Position numbers and translations under genes: made by a program
Notes under the pieces: model-generated
Seen by the model: the letters and a program-made list of their open reading frames with translations, nothing else
Databases searched by the model: none
Told to the model about the DNA's origin: nothing
Shown: positions 18,889 through 27,948 of the stretch, piece by piece
How the letters are laid out: every line of letters starts with the position of its first letter
Position numbering within the stretch: the first letter of the stretch is position 1
Origin: Nostoc desertorum CM1-VF14
Lineage (GTDB): Bacteria > Cyanobacteriota > Cyanobacteriia > Cyanobacteriales > Nostocaceae
DNA length: 64,000 bases
Assembly (NCBI GenBank): GCA_019359245.1
Contig: JAHHHR010000017.1
Span: forward strand, 62,001-126,000
Direction of reading: 5' to 3'

Positions 18889-19785
18889 TTAGCGTTTGGG
18901 CGCAGCCTCGCCAAACTTAATTAAAAATGCGATCGCAATACTAACAAGCAAAATTAACGTCATACTTAAAGCTGAACCAAATCCCCAATTTTGCGTTGCT
19001 CCCAGAAACTGGTTATAAACTAACCGCGCTGCCGTCATACTAGAAGCACCACCAAGTAATTCTGGATCGACAAAATCTCCTAAGCCTGTGATGAATACAA
19101 GCATAGAAGCAGCCGCAATTCCAGGGAAAATTTGCGGTACGGTTACTTGGAAAAAAGTTTCCATTGGATTTGCACCTAAATCAGCCGCTGCTTCTAGCAA
19201 CCGCTTGTCTAACTTTTCAAGTGAAGCATATAAAATCAAAACCATATATGGTAACAAGCTGTAACTCATGCCAATAAATACAGCTTGACTCTGGTTAAGT
19301 AATTGTAAAGTAGGCAAACCTAAACTGCTGAGTAAACTGTTCAATAAACCAGTAGGACGAAGAATTGTAATCCAAGCATAGGAACGGAGTAACGAGGAAG
19401 TCCACAAAGGCAAGACAAAGCCTAATAGTAGCAAATTTCGCCAACGCTGCGGCGCTATTTGAGCAATCCAATAGGCGACGGGGAAACCCAAAATTAAACA
19501 AATTATTGTAGTACCAAAGGCAAAAAATAGCGATCGCCCAATTACTTGTAAATAAAGTGGGTCGAATATTCGGATATAGTTTTGGAATCCGTTGGGATTG
19601 ACCAAATCTCCTGGTCGGATGTCTGCAACTAAACTTAACTGGAAAATTATTAAAGTTGGCAGCACCAATAAAAGTAATAACCAAATCCCAGATGGTACAA
19701 GTAATACCAAAGGTTGGAGCCAATTCGCTGGTGGACGATGCAATTCTTCTATTTTAGAAATATCACTTTTTGGGAAATTCACCAT
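18889..19785 (-). CDS. potB: ABC transporter permease, spermidine/putrescine (PotB) type
   Basis: This 298-residue inner-membrane protein has about six hydrophobic segments (LVPSGIWLLLLLVLPTLIIF at the start; LLLLGFVLPLWTSSLLRSYAWI in the middle). The EAA loop that contacts the ATPase is clear: EAAADLGANPMETFFQVTVPQIFPGI near residues 198-223. Sequence style fits the PotB/PotH family, which pairs with a PotC-type permease and a PotA ATPase. Neither partner is in the window; only the binding protein is adjacent, 39 bases upstream across a short AACTCCT repeat. The two probably form an operon with the substrate-binding gene first. Confidence 0.85.
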   Translation of the reverse strand: MVNFPKSDISKIEELHRPPANWLQPLVLLVPSGIWLLLLLVLPTLIIFQLSLVADIRPGDLVNPNGFQNYIRIFDPLYLQVIGRSLFFAFGTTIICLILGFPVAYWIAQIAPQRWRNLLLLGFVLPLWTSSLLRSYAWITILRPTGLLNSLLSSLGLPTLQLLNQSQAVFIGMSYSLLPYMVLILYASLEKLDKRLLEAAADLGANPMETFFQVTVPQIFPGIAAASMLVFITGLGDFVDPELLGGASSMTAARLVYNQFLGATQNWGFGSALSMTLILLVSIAIAFLIKFGEAAPKR

Positions 19786-19824
19786 TTATAACTCCTAACT
19801 CCTAACTCCTAACTCCTAACTATT
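19786..19824. repeat. Short AACTCCT heptamer array
   Basis: Four or five copies of aactcct fill the 39-base space between the binding-protein and permease genes of the ABC importer. Confidence 0.88.
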
Positions 19825-20910
19825 TTACCCACTAGTTAATTGAGTCCAATAGCGATCATAAACCTCTTCAAATTCTCCTATAGGAGTAACACGTTCACAA
19901 TTTGCTAAAAGTGCCTCTGAGGGAAATAAATTAGGATTATTTTGGATTGTCTTTAGCAATTGCTCAAATCCAGCACTATTAGGCGTAGAAATATTCAGAC
20001 GTTGACTGATTTGGGCTGCTAATTCTGGTTGCAAAATCATATTAATCCAAGCATAAGCTCCAGCTAAATTTGGGGCTGTTTTAGGAATTACAATAGTATC
20101 TGTCCATAGTGAAGAACCACTGCGAGGAATCACATATTTTAGTTTAGGGTTTTCTTGAGAAATTCTTACCGCATCTGCTGAATAGCACATCGCCAATAGT
20201 AAATCTCCCGCCAGAATTTGATTTTGCCAAGCGTCTGTGTCAAAACGTGCGATCGCAGGTTTTAGCACTTTCAACTTTTCATAAGCTTGTTTTATTTCTT
20301 GTTCATTTTTTGAGTTATAAGAGTAACCTAGCATCCGTAACGTCGCACCCATCACTTCTCTAACATCATTGAGCAAGGTCATCTGCTGATTAAGTTGCTT
20401 TTGGTTTTGCCAAAGGTAATCCCAGTCTTGTGGCGCATCTTTAAGTTTTTCGGAATTGTAAAGTAAACCTGTTGTCCCCCAGTTAAAAGGGATACTATAT
20501 CGGTTATTGGGGTCATAGCTAGGATTCTGAAACCGGGGGAATAAATTCTCTAAACCGATTAAGCGATCGTGATCTATTTCTGTTAATAAACCTTTGTCTA
20601 CCATCTTTTGCACCATGTAATCCGATGGATAAATGATGCTGTAAGTGCCACCGCCTCCAGCTTGGAACTTAGCCAGCATGACATCATTGGAATCGTATAC
20701 ATCAGCTAGCACTTTCATGCCGGTTTGGGTGCTAAAAGTTTTCAGTAATTGGTTGTCAGTATATTGTGTCCAGGTAAATATATAAAGTTGATCACGTTGA
20801 CCCGAAGTATTAGAATTAGCACGTACTTCAGCTAGCCTCCAGCCACAACCAGCTAAAGATAAGCCAGAAAGCCCTGCCACCCCTTTTAAAAATTGGCGTC
20901 TGTTAGTCAT
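19825..20910 (-). CDS. potD: Polyamine-type ABC transporter substrate-binding lipoprotein (PotD-like)
   Basis: This 361-residue periplasmic binding protein begins with NRRQFLKGVAGLSGLSLAGC, which combines a twin-arginine-like motif with a lipobox ending at Cys22, so it is probably exported and lipid-anchored. The mature part begins QLYIFTWTQYTDNQLLKTF, with later YSIIYPSDYMVQKMV and IPFNWGTTGLLYN, the usual PotD/PotF pattern of a polyamine-binding protein. It is upstream of and co-directional with the permease. Substrate identity (spermidine, putrescine or a related compound) is inferred from family only. Confidence 0.85.
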   Translation of the reverse strand: MTNRRQFLKGVAGLSGLSLAGCGWRLAEVRANSNTSGQRDQLYIFTWTQYTDNQLLKTFSTQTGMKVLADVYDSNDVMLAKFQAGGGGTYSIIYPSDYMVQKMVDKGLLTEIDHDRLIGLENLFPRFQNPSYDPNNRYSIPFNWGTTGLLYNSEKLKDAPQDWDYLWQNQKQLNQQMTLLNDVREVMGATLRMLGYSYNSKNEQEIKQAYEKLKVLKPAIARFDTDAWQNQILAGDLLLAMCYSADAVRISQENPKLKYVIPRSGSSLWTDTIVIPKTAPNLAGAYAWINMILQPELAAQISQRLNISTPNSAGFEQLLKTIQNNPNLFPSEALLANCERVTPIGEFEEVYDRYWTQLTSG

Positions 20911-21334
20911 TAAGTTAGAAGCTGTTTATCAACAACCTCTAGATTACGGTATACCTAGTAGCCCCTGCCGTGATTTTTGGGGATAAATGTGTCAATCTTC
21001 ACACTTACTGTAGAGCTTGCTTAATCTATGGTGATTGTCCTGCCTCAACCAGATCCCTGCTTGGAGGGAGTGTTTCATCATACAGGTATCAGTGGGACAA
21101 CAAATCAGAAGTTTTTGCAGATGAAACTATGTAGATTTGTGACTATATAGCTTAGACTAGTAAATCTATCATCATATTTTTTATAGCTTCAATCAATAGG
21201 CTGTTATGCTCTTCCCAAGAAAGCCAAACAAGTTTGTAGAGAATTGCGGCACAAAGTAGTTAAATATGTTGTTAAACATTTGTAAACTGTTAGCAGCCGA
21301 GTAGCCGCGTGTCACATCTTGTTAAGGAATTATC
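20911..21334. other. Intergenic region between divergent potD-like and cruF genes
   Basis: This gap must hold promoters for both genes. I found no repeat array, RNA gene or long open frame. A 40-codon frame near 21028-21150 has no support and is likely chance. Confidence 0.5.
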
Positions 21335-22246
21335 ATGAGACAACTTGTTATTGCTGAACGCGTATGCCTGATTGGTCATATCGTGTCAAAAGCTTTTGGA
21401 CTGGTAGGGATGCTACTGGTCGTACCTAATGCCGAAATACTTTTCAACTTATCGCAGGTTGGAGAAACTGCCGTACAGTTAAGTATGGCAGGTGGCGGTG
21501 TAGTTGATATCATCTTGGGGACAATAGCTGTCTCTATTTATGCCTACCGAACGCTGGGATTAGGAGCTTGGTTAGCATTTATGCTGCCGGCTATGTTTAT
21601 TTCCTTAGGTAGTGAACTACTGGGAACCAGCACGGGTTTTCCATTTGGTGATTATAGCTACTTAAGTGGCTTGGGTTATAAGATTGCGGGGCTAGTTCCT
21701 TTCACAATTCCTTTATCTTGGTTCTATGTTGGGCTGTCGTCTTATTTAATTGCGAGAACTGGTTTGAAAGTGGCACAAAAACCTAGTTGGGGACGCCATA
21801 TTGCGGCTATAGCCGTTGGTGCTTTACTCTTCACTTGCTGGGATTTTGCCCTTGAGCCAGCGATGAGTCAAACTTCTCTACCTTTTTGGTATTGGGAACA
21901 ACCAGGAGCTTTCTTTGGCACACCTTACCAGAACTATGCAGGTTGGTTTGGCACTAGTGCCCTGTTTATGACTGTGGCAGGATTGTTGTGGAGAAACGCT
22001 TCGATTAAATTAGAGCGATCGCAACTTAATCTGCCCTTAGTCGTTTATTTAACTAACTTTGCCTTCGCCGCCGGACTAAGCTTGGCCGCTGGATTCTACA
22101 TCCCCGTGTTGCTCGGCTTATTCCTTGGTGTAGTTCCCGCCGTGGCTCTGTGGTTAAGCAGTTCAACCACTCCTGTTCCAGTTGCTGTTGAACCAGCAAG
22201 CAACGAAGTCTCGGTGGCAAGAAGCGTTAAAGTTGCCTTGAAATAA
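21335..22246 (+). CDS. cruF: CruF-type carotenoid 1',2'-hydratase
   Basis: This 303-residue integral membrane protein has about seven hydrophobic segments. The blocks FGDYSYLSGLGYKIAGLVPFTIPLSWFYVGL and FTCWDFALEPAMSQ...YWEQPGAFFGTPYQNYAGWF carry the conserved acidic, His-poor polar residues of the DUF422/CruF family. CruF hydrates the psi end of gamma-carotene to make 1'-hydroxy carotenoids on the way to myxol glycosides, in the membrane. cruG follows on the same strand after 131 bases, the usual cyanobacterial arrangement, which strengthens the call. The start has an AAGGAATT sequence eight bases upstream of the ATG. Confidence 0.9.
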   Translation: MRQLVIAERVCLIGHIVSKAFGLVGMLLVVPNAEILFNLSQVGETAVQLSMAGGGVVDIILGTIAVSIYAYRTLGLGAWLAFMLPAMFISLGSELLGTSTGFPFGDYSYLSGLGYKIAGLVPFTIPLSWFYVGLSSYLIARTGLKVAQKPSWGRHIAAIAVGALLFTCWDFALEPAMSQTSLPFWYWEQPGAFFGTPYQNYAGWFGTSALFMTVAGLLWRNASIKLERSQLNLPLVVYLTNFAFAAGLSLAAGFYIPVLLGLFLGVVPAVALWLSSSTTPVPVAVEPASNEVSVARSVKVALK

Positions 22247-22377
22247 GCTTCTTTGGGGGCTGGGGATTGGCGACTGAACGATTGGGGGCAGGGAAAGGAT
22301 ACAAGGAGAATAACCCATGCCCAATGCCCCATCCCCAATGCCCCATGCCCATTTATTTTGTATAACCGCGATTTTAA

Positions 22378-23589
22378 TTGATAAGTATTTTGACAACAGT
22401 AGACAACGCTTTGATAGTAGAAAGCGGCATTTCCCTTTTATTGCTACTTATCCAAGTACCAGCAACGGCGATTCTGTTTTCGCGCCTGTTAAAGGGCCCA
22501 AGACGGCATCCTCCAATAGAACCGCAACAGCCGACGTTAGAGCTTTTGGGTAAGGTTAGCGTTGTCGTTCCCACTTTAAACGAAGCGCTTCGCATTAGCC
22601 CTCTGTTAGCTGGTTTAAGTCAGCAAAGCTACGAAGTTCGGGAAATTATTATTGTAGACAGCAACTCCAGTGATGGTACACCCGACTTGGTAAAAGCGAC
22701 ACAGCAGAAAGATCCGCGCTTTCGTGTGATGACAGATGATCCCTTACCCTCTGGTTGGGTGGGGCGTCCTTGGGCGTTGCATAACGGTTTTCTATTTAGC
22801 TCTGAGGGTAGTCAGTGGTTTCTGGGGCTGGATGCTGATATTCAACCGCATCCTGGTTTGGTTGCTGGTTTGGTGAAGACGGCGGAAGCACAAGGCTATG
22901 ATCTCGTTTCCCTTTCACCCCAGTTCATGCTCAAATATCCAGGAGAGTGCTGGCTACAACCAGCTTTGTTGATGACTCTGCTTTACCGATTTGACCCGGC
23001 TGGGATCAATACAGAGCAGCCAGAACGAGTGATGGCAAATGGGCAGTGTTTTTTGTGTCGTCGCTCCGTTTTAGCTGCTGTGGGTGGCTATAGCAGTGCG
23101 AGTGGTTCTTTTTGTGATGATGTCACTTTGGCACGGAATATTGCTGTTCAAGGGTATAAGGTGGGCTTTTTAGATGGCGCAAAGGTGCTAAAAGTACGGA
23201 TGTATGAAGGGGCGATGGAGACGTGGAAGGAATGGGGGCGGAGTCTCGATCTCAAAGATGCAACTTCTCGTTCGCAGTTGTGGGGAGATTTATGGCTACT
23301 TACATCTGTTCAAGGTCTACCTCTTTTAATTGTTCTCACTTTTCTGTTGATATCTCCCCCACTCGCTTATTCCTTTACTCCCCCACTTATTTTACTGGGA
23401 CTAAATTTATTTCTGGTTGTGATTCGCTTTGCTATGCTAATTGCGATCGCACCTTCTTACGATCGCAAAAGCGCTAAAGGTGGCTGGTTATTCTGGCTTT
23501 CCCCTTTAGCTGATCCCTTAGCTGTGCTGCGAATCTTCTTATCTGCGTTCCGCAAGCCACGTGAGTGGCGGGGACGCAAGTATATATAG
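22378..23589 (+). CDS. cruG: CruG-type carotenoid 2'-O-glycosyltransferase (GT2 family)
   Basis: This 403-residue membrane-bound family 2 glycosyltransferase would add the sugar to 2'-hydroxy-myxol-type carotenoids. An N-terminal hydrophobic segment is followed by VSVVVPTLNEALRI, IIIVDSNSSDGTPDLV, a DXD-like LGLDADIQPH, a DD in FCDDVTLARNIA and a C-terminal group of membrane helices. Its position directly after cruF is the main reason for calling CruG rather than a generic GT2. The given start is a TTG at 22378; no ATG precedes the first hydrophobic segment, so the exact start is uncertain. Confidence 0.85.
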   Translation: MISILTTVDNALIVESGISLLLLLIQVPATAILFSRLLKGPRRHPPIEPQQPTLELLGKVSVVVPTLNEALRISPLLAGLSQQSYEVREIIIVDSNSSDGTPDLVKATQQKDPRFRVMTDDPLPSGWVGRPWALHNGFLFSSEGSQWFLGLDADIQPHPGLVAGLVKTAEAQGYDLVSLSPQFMLKYPGECWLQPALLMTLLYRFDPAGINTEQPERVMANGQCFLCRRSVLAAVGGYSSASGSFCDDVTLARNIAVQGYKVGFLDGAKVLKVRMYEGAMETWKEWGRSLDLKDATSRSQLWGDLWLLTSVQGLPLLIVLTFLLISPPLAYSFTPPLILLGLNLFLVVIRFAMLIAIAPSYDRKSAKGGWLFWLSPLADPLAVLRIFLSAFRKPREWRGRKYI

Positions 23590-23608
23590 TGGGGCATTGG
23601 GCATTGGG

Positions 23609-23703
23609 AAAGAGGCAGAGGGGCAGGGTGCGGGGTGCAGAGGGGAAAACTCTTCTCCCTTGCTCCCTTGCTTCTTCTCCTGCTCCCCCTGCTCCCTACT
23701 CCT
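23609..23703. repeat. Dispersed G-rich/C-rich repeat overlapping the rnhA stop
   Basis: Agaggcagaggggcaggg is followed by a pyrimidine-rich half (tgctccccctgctccctac), the same element as at 5181-5270 and 57484-57590. It separates the convergent cruG and rnhA genes and contains the rnhA stop codon. Confidence 0.85.
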
Positions 23704-24604
23704 CTTCACCTCCCACTTGATCCCCGCGTTCTAGTTCCCAAAGAATTTGATTTCCTTCACGGCGTACTCGTGACACTATCCAGTTTCGCCAGCGCCATTG
23801 ATCTCCCCGACTGGTAACAGCGCTGGCATGGACATCCATCAAGTCTGCTAACTCAGAACTGGTGATTAAATAGCCTTTCTCTGAAATTTCGTCAGCGATA
23901 CGCAGAGTTTCGACCAAGCTGCGGAGTTGCGAAACCCTCATTTCTGGCGGTTTTTCATCGGTTGCGGCCGCAGTTGGCCCAGTAGATGGTTCCATAACGG
24001 TTATTTCTGGTGCAGAAGTACTGATTTGTTGCGGACTTTGGTTAGTTATTCGAGAGTTTTTTTCATAATCAGCTAGTTTTGCTACATTTAGTTTATTTGT
24101 GGAAGGTAAAGATTTATAAAAATTTGTCGAAGTTAATTGTTGTAGCGAAGGAATTTTACCACTGGCGTATGTGCGAGCGATCACATCACAACGTTCGTTA
24201 CCTATGTTACCAGAATGTCCCCTGACGTGTTGCCATTTTACTTGTTGGGTATTAAGTTCATCGAGAGTTTCCAAAAGCTCTTGGTTTTGAACGGGTTTAC
24301 CATCTGACTTTTTCCAGCCTTTCTTTTTCCAGCCTTTCACCCACTTGGTAACACAGTTAATTAGGTATTCGCTATCGGTATGAAGGATGATGGGTTGGGT
24401 TTGTTGAGATGTTTGCAGGAATTGGAGGGCTGCGATCGCAGCTTGCATCTCCATTTTATTATTAGTGGTATGAGGGGATGCATCGCCCATTTCGTGGATT
24501 GAGCCATCGCTGAAGTAGACGACAACTCCCCAACCGCCAGGGCCAGGGTTTCCGGTGCAAGCACCATCGGTGTATATGCTTTGGATTGTGGGTTGAGTGG
24601 ACAT
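23696..24604 (-). CDS. rnhA: Ribonuclease HI with C-terminal extension
   Basis: This enzyme degrades the RNA strand of RNA-DNA hybrids. All four acidic catalytic residues are visible in the first 150 residues: D in IYTDGACTGNPGPGG, E in NNKMEMQAA, D in LHTDSEYLI and D in GNERCDVIAR. After a variable linker, residues about 225-295 form a helical extension (SQLRSLVETLRIADEISEKGYLI... RRWRNWIV-like), found in cyanobacterial RNase HI and of unknown role. I start at the ATG at 24604 (MSTQPTIQ); an upstream TTG at 24625 would add seven residues of poor quality. The last Glu codons and the TAG stop lie inside the dispersed G/C-skewed repeat. Confidence 0.92.
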   Translation of the reverse strand: MSTQPTIQSIYTDGACTGNPGPGGWGVVVYFSDGSIHEMGDASPHTTNNKMEMQAAIAALQFLQTSQQTQPIILHTDSEYLINCVTKWVKGWKKKGWKKSDGKPVQNQELLETLDELNTQQVKWQHVRGHSGNIGNERCDVIARTYASGKIPSLQQLTSTNFYKSLPSTNKLNVAKLADYEKNSRITNQSPQQISTSAPEITVMEPSTGPTAAATDEKPPEMRVSQLRSLVETLRIADEISEKGYLITSSELADLMDVHASAVTSRGDQWRWRNWIVSRVRREGNQILWELERGDQVGGEEE

Positions 24605-24788
24605 GGTTAGGGTATCGAACCGCAAAGGACGCTAAGGGAAGAGTTATTAGCTGCGAATTTTTTAAAGAATATCCAGGCTATTATACTGGTTCGCACTCCG
24701 GCTAAGGTAACTAACGATGTGGACAGGAAGATAAAGTTAAAACTAAGGTAAGTTGCAGCAGTCTTCATGTATTTGAACCACATTTATC

Positions 24789-24817
24789 GTAAGGGCACAG
24801 AAATGCTGTGCCCTTAC
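24789..24817. repeat. Perfect 12-bp inverted repeat, interspersed type
   Basis: GTAAGGGCACAG (24789-24800) pairs perfectly with CTGTGCCCTTAC (24806-24817) around AAATG. A related hairpin is at 34580-34606. This belongs to a palindromic family common in cyanobacterial intergenic DNA. Confidence 0.85.
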
Positions 24818-24858
24818 TGCGAGATATATTTAACTGAAAATAGCTGTAATTTTTGCCA

Positions 24859-25005
24859 GCCGATACAATCGCATTGTTAGTCGATGCAATCACATTGTTA
24901 GTCGATGCAATCGCATTGTTAGTCAATGCAATCGCATTGTTAGCCGATGCAATCACATTGTCAGCCGATACAATCACATTGTCAGCCGATACAATAACAA
25001 TGTAG
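24859..25005. repeat. Minisatellite of seven 21-bp units
   Basis: Seven contiguous units of 21 bases, for example gccgatacaatcgcattgt plus two bases, fill exactly 147 bases. Sites of variation are c/t at position 2, a/g at 7 and a/g at 13, and the last copy is more diverged. Each unit contains a CAATNNCATTG imperfect palindrome. Confidence 0.93.
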
Positions 25006-25156
25006 CAGGTTGCGTTTAAATAGCACTAGACAGCTGGAAGTGGTGGCTACACAGACAAAACCCGCTTCCGCACCTTGGAATGCATTAATGTGTCCGTTAC
25101 TCTGCCTAGCTTCTTCCCCACTCCCCACTCCCTCTCTACACAAATAACTTCAAAAA

Positions 25157-27370
25157 TCAAAGCGGACTGCTATACATACGTTTTAAATCTTGTAAAACTG
25201 CGGCGGCTGATTGATAGCGATCGCTAAAATGATAGCAAACCATCTTATCTAAAATTGCCGCTAATCCTTGACTTACTTGCACCGTTTGTCGCCACATCAC
25301 ATTCCCTGTTTCTGGATTTGGTTGGAGTTCTTGTGGTGATATTCCTGTTATGGCTTGAATAGCAATCATTCCTAAAGCATAAATGTCGCTGCATAAGCGA
25401 GGATGACCGGCAAATTGTTCTGGAGGTGCATAACCCCGCGTCCCGATGGCTACTGTGGCTAATTCTGTTTGCTCACTACTTTGCGGTTGCATCAATTTGA
25501 CAGCACCAAAGTCAATCAATACCAAGCGATTATCTTGAGCGCATCTAATAATATTAGTCGGTTTGATATCACGATGAATCACTCTATGCTGGTGAACAAA
25601 TTCTAGAACTTCTAAAACTTGTTTTAGCATCTCCATCACAAATGATTCGTTCTGCACATTCTGCACAGGTGGTAATTCTTCACTTAGGGTATGTCCCTCG
25701 ATATATTCTTGAATTAAATAGAATTCATGGTCATCTTCAAAATAAGCAAGTAGTTCAGGAATTTGATGATGTTTACCCAAAGACTGTAATATTTCAGCTT
25801 CACTATGAAACAACCTGCGAGCAACTTGCAAAAAGCGTGGATCTTGACGGGCTGGCATTAACTTTTTAACTACACAAGTAGGATTGCCTGGGCGTTGAGT
25901 ATCCTGTGCTAAATAAGTGCGGCCAAATCCACCTGCACCGAGAACTTGAGAGATTTTGTAGCGTCCACCTAAAAGCAAGTCACCTGATTTTATTTCTGGT
26001 GAATCAGCTGGGTGAGAAAAGTCAAGATAGGAGTCAGGAAGCGCTGTTTTGTCTTCTAAGAGTATATTTAATTGAGCGATCGCTTCTTGTTGTTTTTCAA
26101 CTTGCAGAAAAATCACCTGAGTTTGTCGCTGATTTTGATAGCTAGTATAAGCAATCACACAGATGCTACTAATCACCAAAGCGAGACCGGAGGGAACTAA
26201 TGGTATCCATCCGCCTTGCAGAAACAAAGCAACGCAGATTCCTACTAAGCTAAGTAGAGCTGTTGTTCCCACAACTAGCAAAAGCAAAGGATTTCGCCAT
26301 CGCCATGCTAAAACACTACCTAAAAGCGACCAAACCCATACCCAGATAAGTTCTGCCTGGTCGGGCCAATACCAAATTAAAGGTCGCCCATCCAATACTG
26401 TATCGATGAGTTGGCTTGCTATCTGTGCATGAATAAACAGAGCAGGCATTCTGGGTGGTTGATCTGGCAAAGTGCTATAAGGTGTATAAAAGCTACCTGG
26501 AGTTAGATTAGCCGCAGTAGGGCCAATAATTACAAGACGGTCTTTAATTAAATTGGGGTTGACTTGTCCACTAAGAACATCTGAGAGAGTTACTTCGTCA
26601 GCGAGGCTATTGGGGTGACGGTAATTTAATAATATTTGATAGCCATCTGCATCCAGATGTTGATAGCTACCGGAATTAGATTGTAAACGCGGGAACAGGG
26701 TTTTACCTAACTGAAAATCCCCTTTATTAGTAAAATGATATTCAATGCCTTGTTTTTCTAGATAATTAATTGCTATGAGCGCACCAAATGCAAATGATGT
26801 TGTACATTTGTTATGTGGAGAGTAAACAAATAACAAGCTGCGGCGGAGAATTTGGTCGTTTTCATTGTCAGCAACCACATTGCTAAACCCAACATTATCT
26901 ATAGGGAAATTTGGTGGTGGTGGGATTTCATCTTTACCCAAGCTGCTGAAGGAACAAGTACTGACGATGTTATTTTGATTTTGCAAATTAGTCGCAAAAT
27001 TGTTGTGTTCTGGTTGAAAAAGATATAAACCAACAATTCGCGGTTGATAAAACTCTATTTTCTTTAATAGCTGATTGATTGTCCGATCTGATGGAGTCCA
27101 TTTCTCTCGTTTGAGATCGTCGCCAGTGATTTTTACTAGCAAAATTCGCCGATCAGGTGCTTGTATTGGGCGCGATCGCAACATTTGATCATAAACTCTC
27201 ATCTCCCAAGGCTGCAACCATCTGAGTTCACGAACTCCCCAGATTAAAGCGGTGACTCCTACACTGGTAACTACAATTATTTGCAACCAGCTTTTGCTCT
27301 TGGAAGTTTCACGGGAATCCTCAACTTTGACAAAGGGGAGACGGAGTTTTTCTAATAGTCCACTAATCAC
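25157..27370 (-). CDS. CHASE2 sensor serine/threonine protein kinase
   Basis: This 737-residue membrane kinase has one N-terminal membrane helix (about residues 28-46) and an extracytoplasmic CHASE2 sensor (about 50-330: MRVYDQMLRSRP..., RLVIIGPTA, YSTLPDQPPRMPALFIHAQIASQLID). Three membrane helices follow (about 335-420), then a short coiled coil and a C-terminal kinase domain (about 470-735). Kinase motifs are complete: GAGGFGRTY glycine loop, CVVKK lysine, HRDIKPTN catalytic loop, LIDFGAVK, and GTRGYAPPEQ. CHASE2 is thought to sense an unknown extracellular signal. The kinase domain resembles that at 32805-34181 and probably shares ancestry. The start shown fits a basic N-terminus before the first helix. 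Confidence 0.92.
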   Translation of the reverse strand: MISGLLEKLRLPFVKVEDSRETSKSKSWLQIIVVTSVGVTALIWGVRELRWLQPWEMRVYDQMLRSRPIQAPDRRILLVKITGDDLKREKWTPSDRTINQLLKKIEFYQPRIVGLYLFQPEHNNFATNLQNQNNIVSTCSFSSLGKDEIPPPPNFPIDNVGFSNVVADNENDQILRRSLLFVYSPHNKCTTSFAFGALIAINYLEKQGIEYHFTNKGDFQLGKTLFPRLQSNSGSYQHLDADGYQILLNYRHPNSLADEVTLSDVLSGQVNPNLIKDRLVIIGPTAANLTPGSFYTPYSTLPDQPPRMPALFIHAQIASQLIDTVLDGRPLIWYWPDQAELIWVWVWSLLGSVLAWRWRNPLLLLVVGTTALLSLVGICVALFLQGGWIPLVPSGLALVISSICVIAYTSYQNQRQTQVIFLQVEKQQEAIAQLNILLEDKTALPDSYLDFSHPADSPEIKSGDLLLGGRYKISQVLGAGGFGRTYLAQDTQRPGNPTCVVKKLMPARQDPRFLQVARRLFHSEAEILQSLGKHHQIPELLAYFEDDHEFYLIQEYIEGHTLSEELPPVQNVQNESFVMEMLKQVLEVLEFVHQHRVIHRDIKPTNIIRCAQDNRLVLIDFGAVKLMQPQSSEQTELATVAIGTRGYAPPEQFAGHPRLCSDIYALGMIAIQAITGISPQELQPNPETGNVMWRQTVQVSQGLAAILDKMVCYHFSDRYQSAAAVLQDLKRMYSSPL

Positions 27371-27580
27371 GGCGTTGCGGCGGTAGCCTGAATTGGGTAG
27401 ATGTTGCAGGCGCAGAAGTTAATTTTCTGACTCTAAGTTAAAAGCTAATTAACTTGAGCTTTTATTTATATTAATGTAGTAATTTACCTGCTGCTAAGAG
27501 GCTTCGGGGTATTCCTACTCTTAAAGCAAGCTTAAGCCCAGCGTCGACTACAGAATCAAACAAGCGATTGTGCTATGCAG

Positions 27581-27865
27581 CTAATCATCTGTTTGAGATA
27601 TGTGAGGATCTTCAACAGGACTGGTAATTTTGAAAGAAATAGGATTAGTAGATGGGGTTAGTGAATCTAATTGAGGTTGTTCGAGTGATGCTTCGATGCT
27701 TGAATCAGCAAAATAGGAATCAAAGATTTTATCATAGTTAGAAGCAACAGCTAAAAAAGCGCCACCCAAAATATAGATAGGTAATGGCAAATTAAATTCT
27801 TGCAACCAGTCAAACAGTTCTGCCAAAGCAAATAGCACCAAAAAGCAGGCAAGCCAAACCTTCAT
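27581..27865 (-). CDS. Small two-helix membrane protein of unknown function
   Basis: The 94 residues begin with two hydrophobic stretches (KVWLACFLVLFALAELFDWL and LPIYILGGAFLAVASNY), followed by a polar acidic tail of about 45 residues. I do not recognise the family. It stands alone between the CHASE2 kinase, which reads the same way 211 bases downstream, and the divergent histidine kinase. Two clean membrane segments and a plausible ATG support a real gene. Confidence 0.6.
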   Translation of the reverse strand: MKVWLACFLVLFALAELFDWLQEFNLPLPIYILGGAFLAVASNYDKIFDSYFADSSIEASLEQPQLDSLTPSTNPISFKITSPVEDPHISQTDD

Positions 27866-27948
27866 ATTTTCTATTCCCCGATTTAAACAACTCTATTACT
27901 AGCTTAAACCGATAGGAAAACGGACGAACACAATCTTCGTCACTGGCT

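Larger units (their letters stand above)
24605..25156. other. Intergenic region with hairpin and minisatellite
   Basis: The region contains a perfect 12-bp hairpin (24789-24817) and seven 21-bp tandem repeats (24859-25005), both listed separately. A 70-codon frame crossing the repeats on the minus strand is a by-product of the 21-base period and is not annotated. Confidence 0.6.

Noticed and set aside
21028..21150. 40-codon plus-strand frame in the potD-cruF gap
   Set aside because: No conservation evidence and the region must hold divergent promoters.
22096..22396. Overlapping minus-strand frames between cruF and cruG
   Set aside because: They read through the repeat-like ccaatgcccc stretch and the end of cruF; composition is not protein-like.
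24789..24817. Perfect hairpin considered as a terminator of the region between rnhA and the CHASE2 kinase
   Set aside because: No gene reads into it on the plus strand, there is no T-run and the same motif recurs elsewhere as an interspersed repeat.
24765..24977. 70-codon minus-strand frame with NAIASTN-type peptide repeats
   Set aside because: It arises from the 21-base period of the minisatellite; there is no ribosome binding site and the non-repeat part shows no protein-like pattern.
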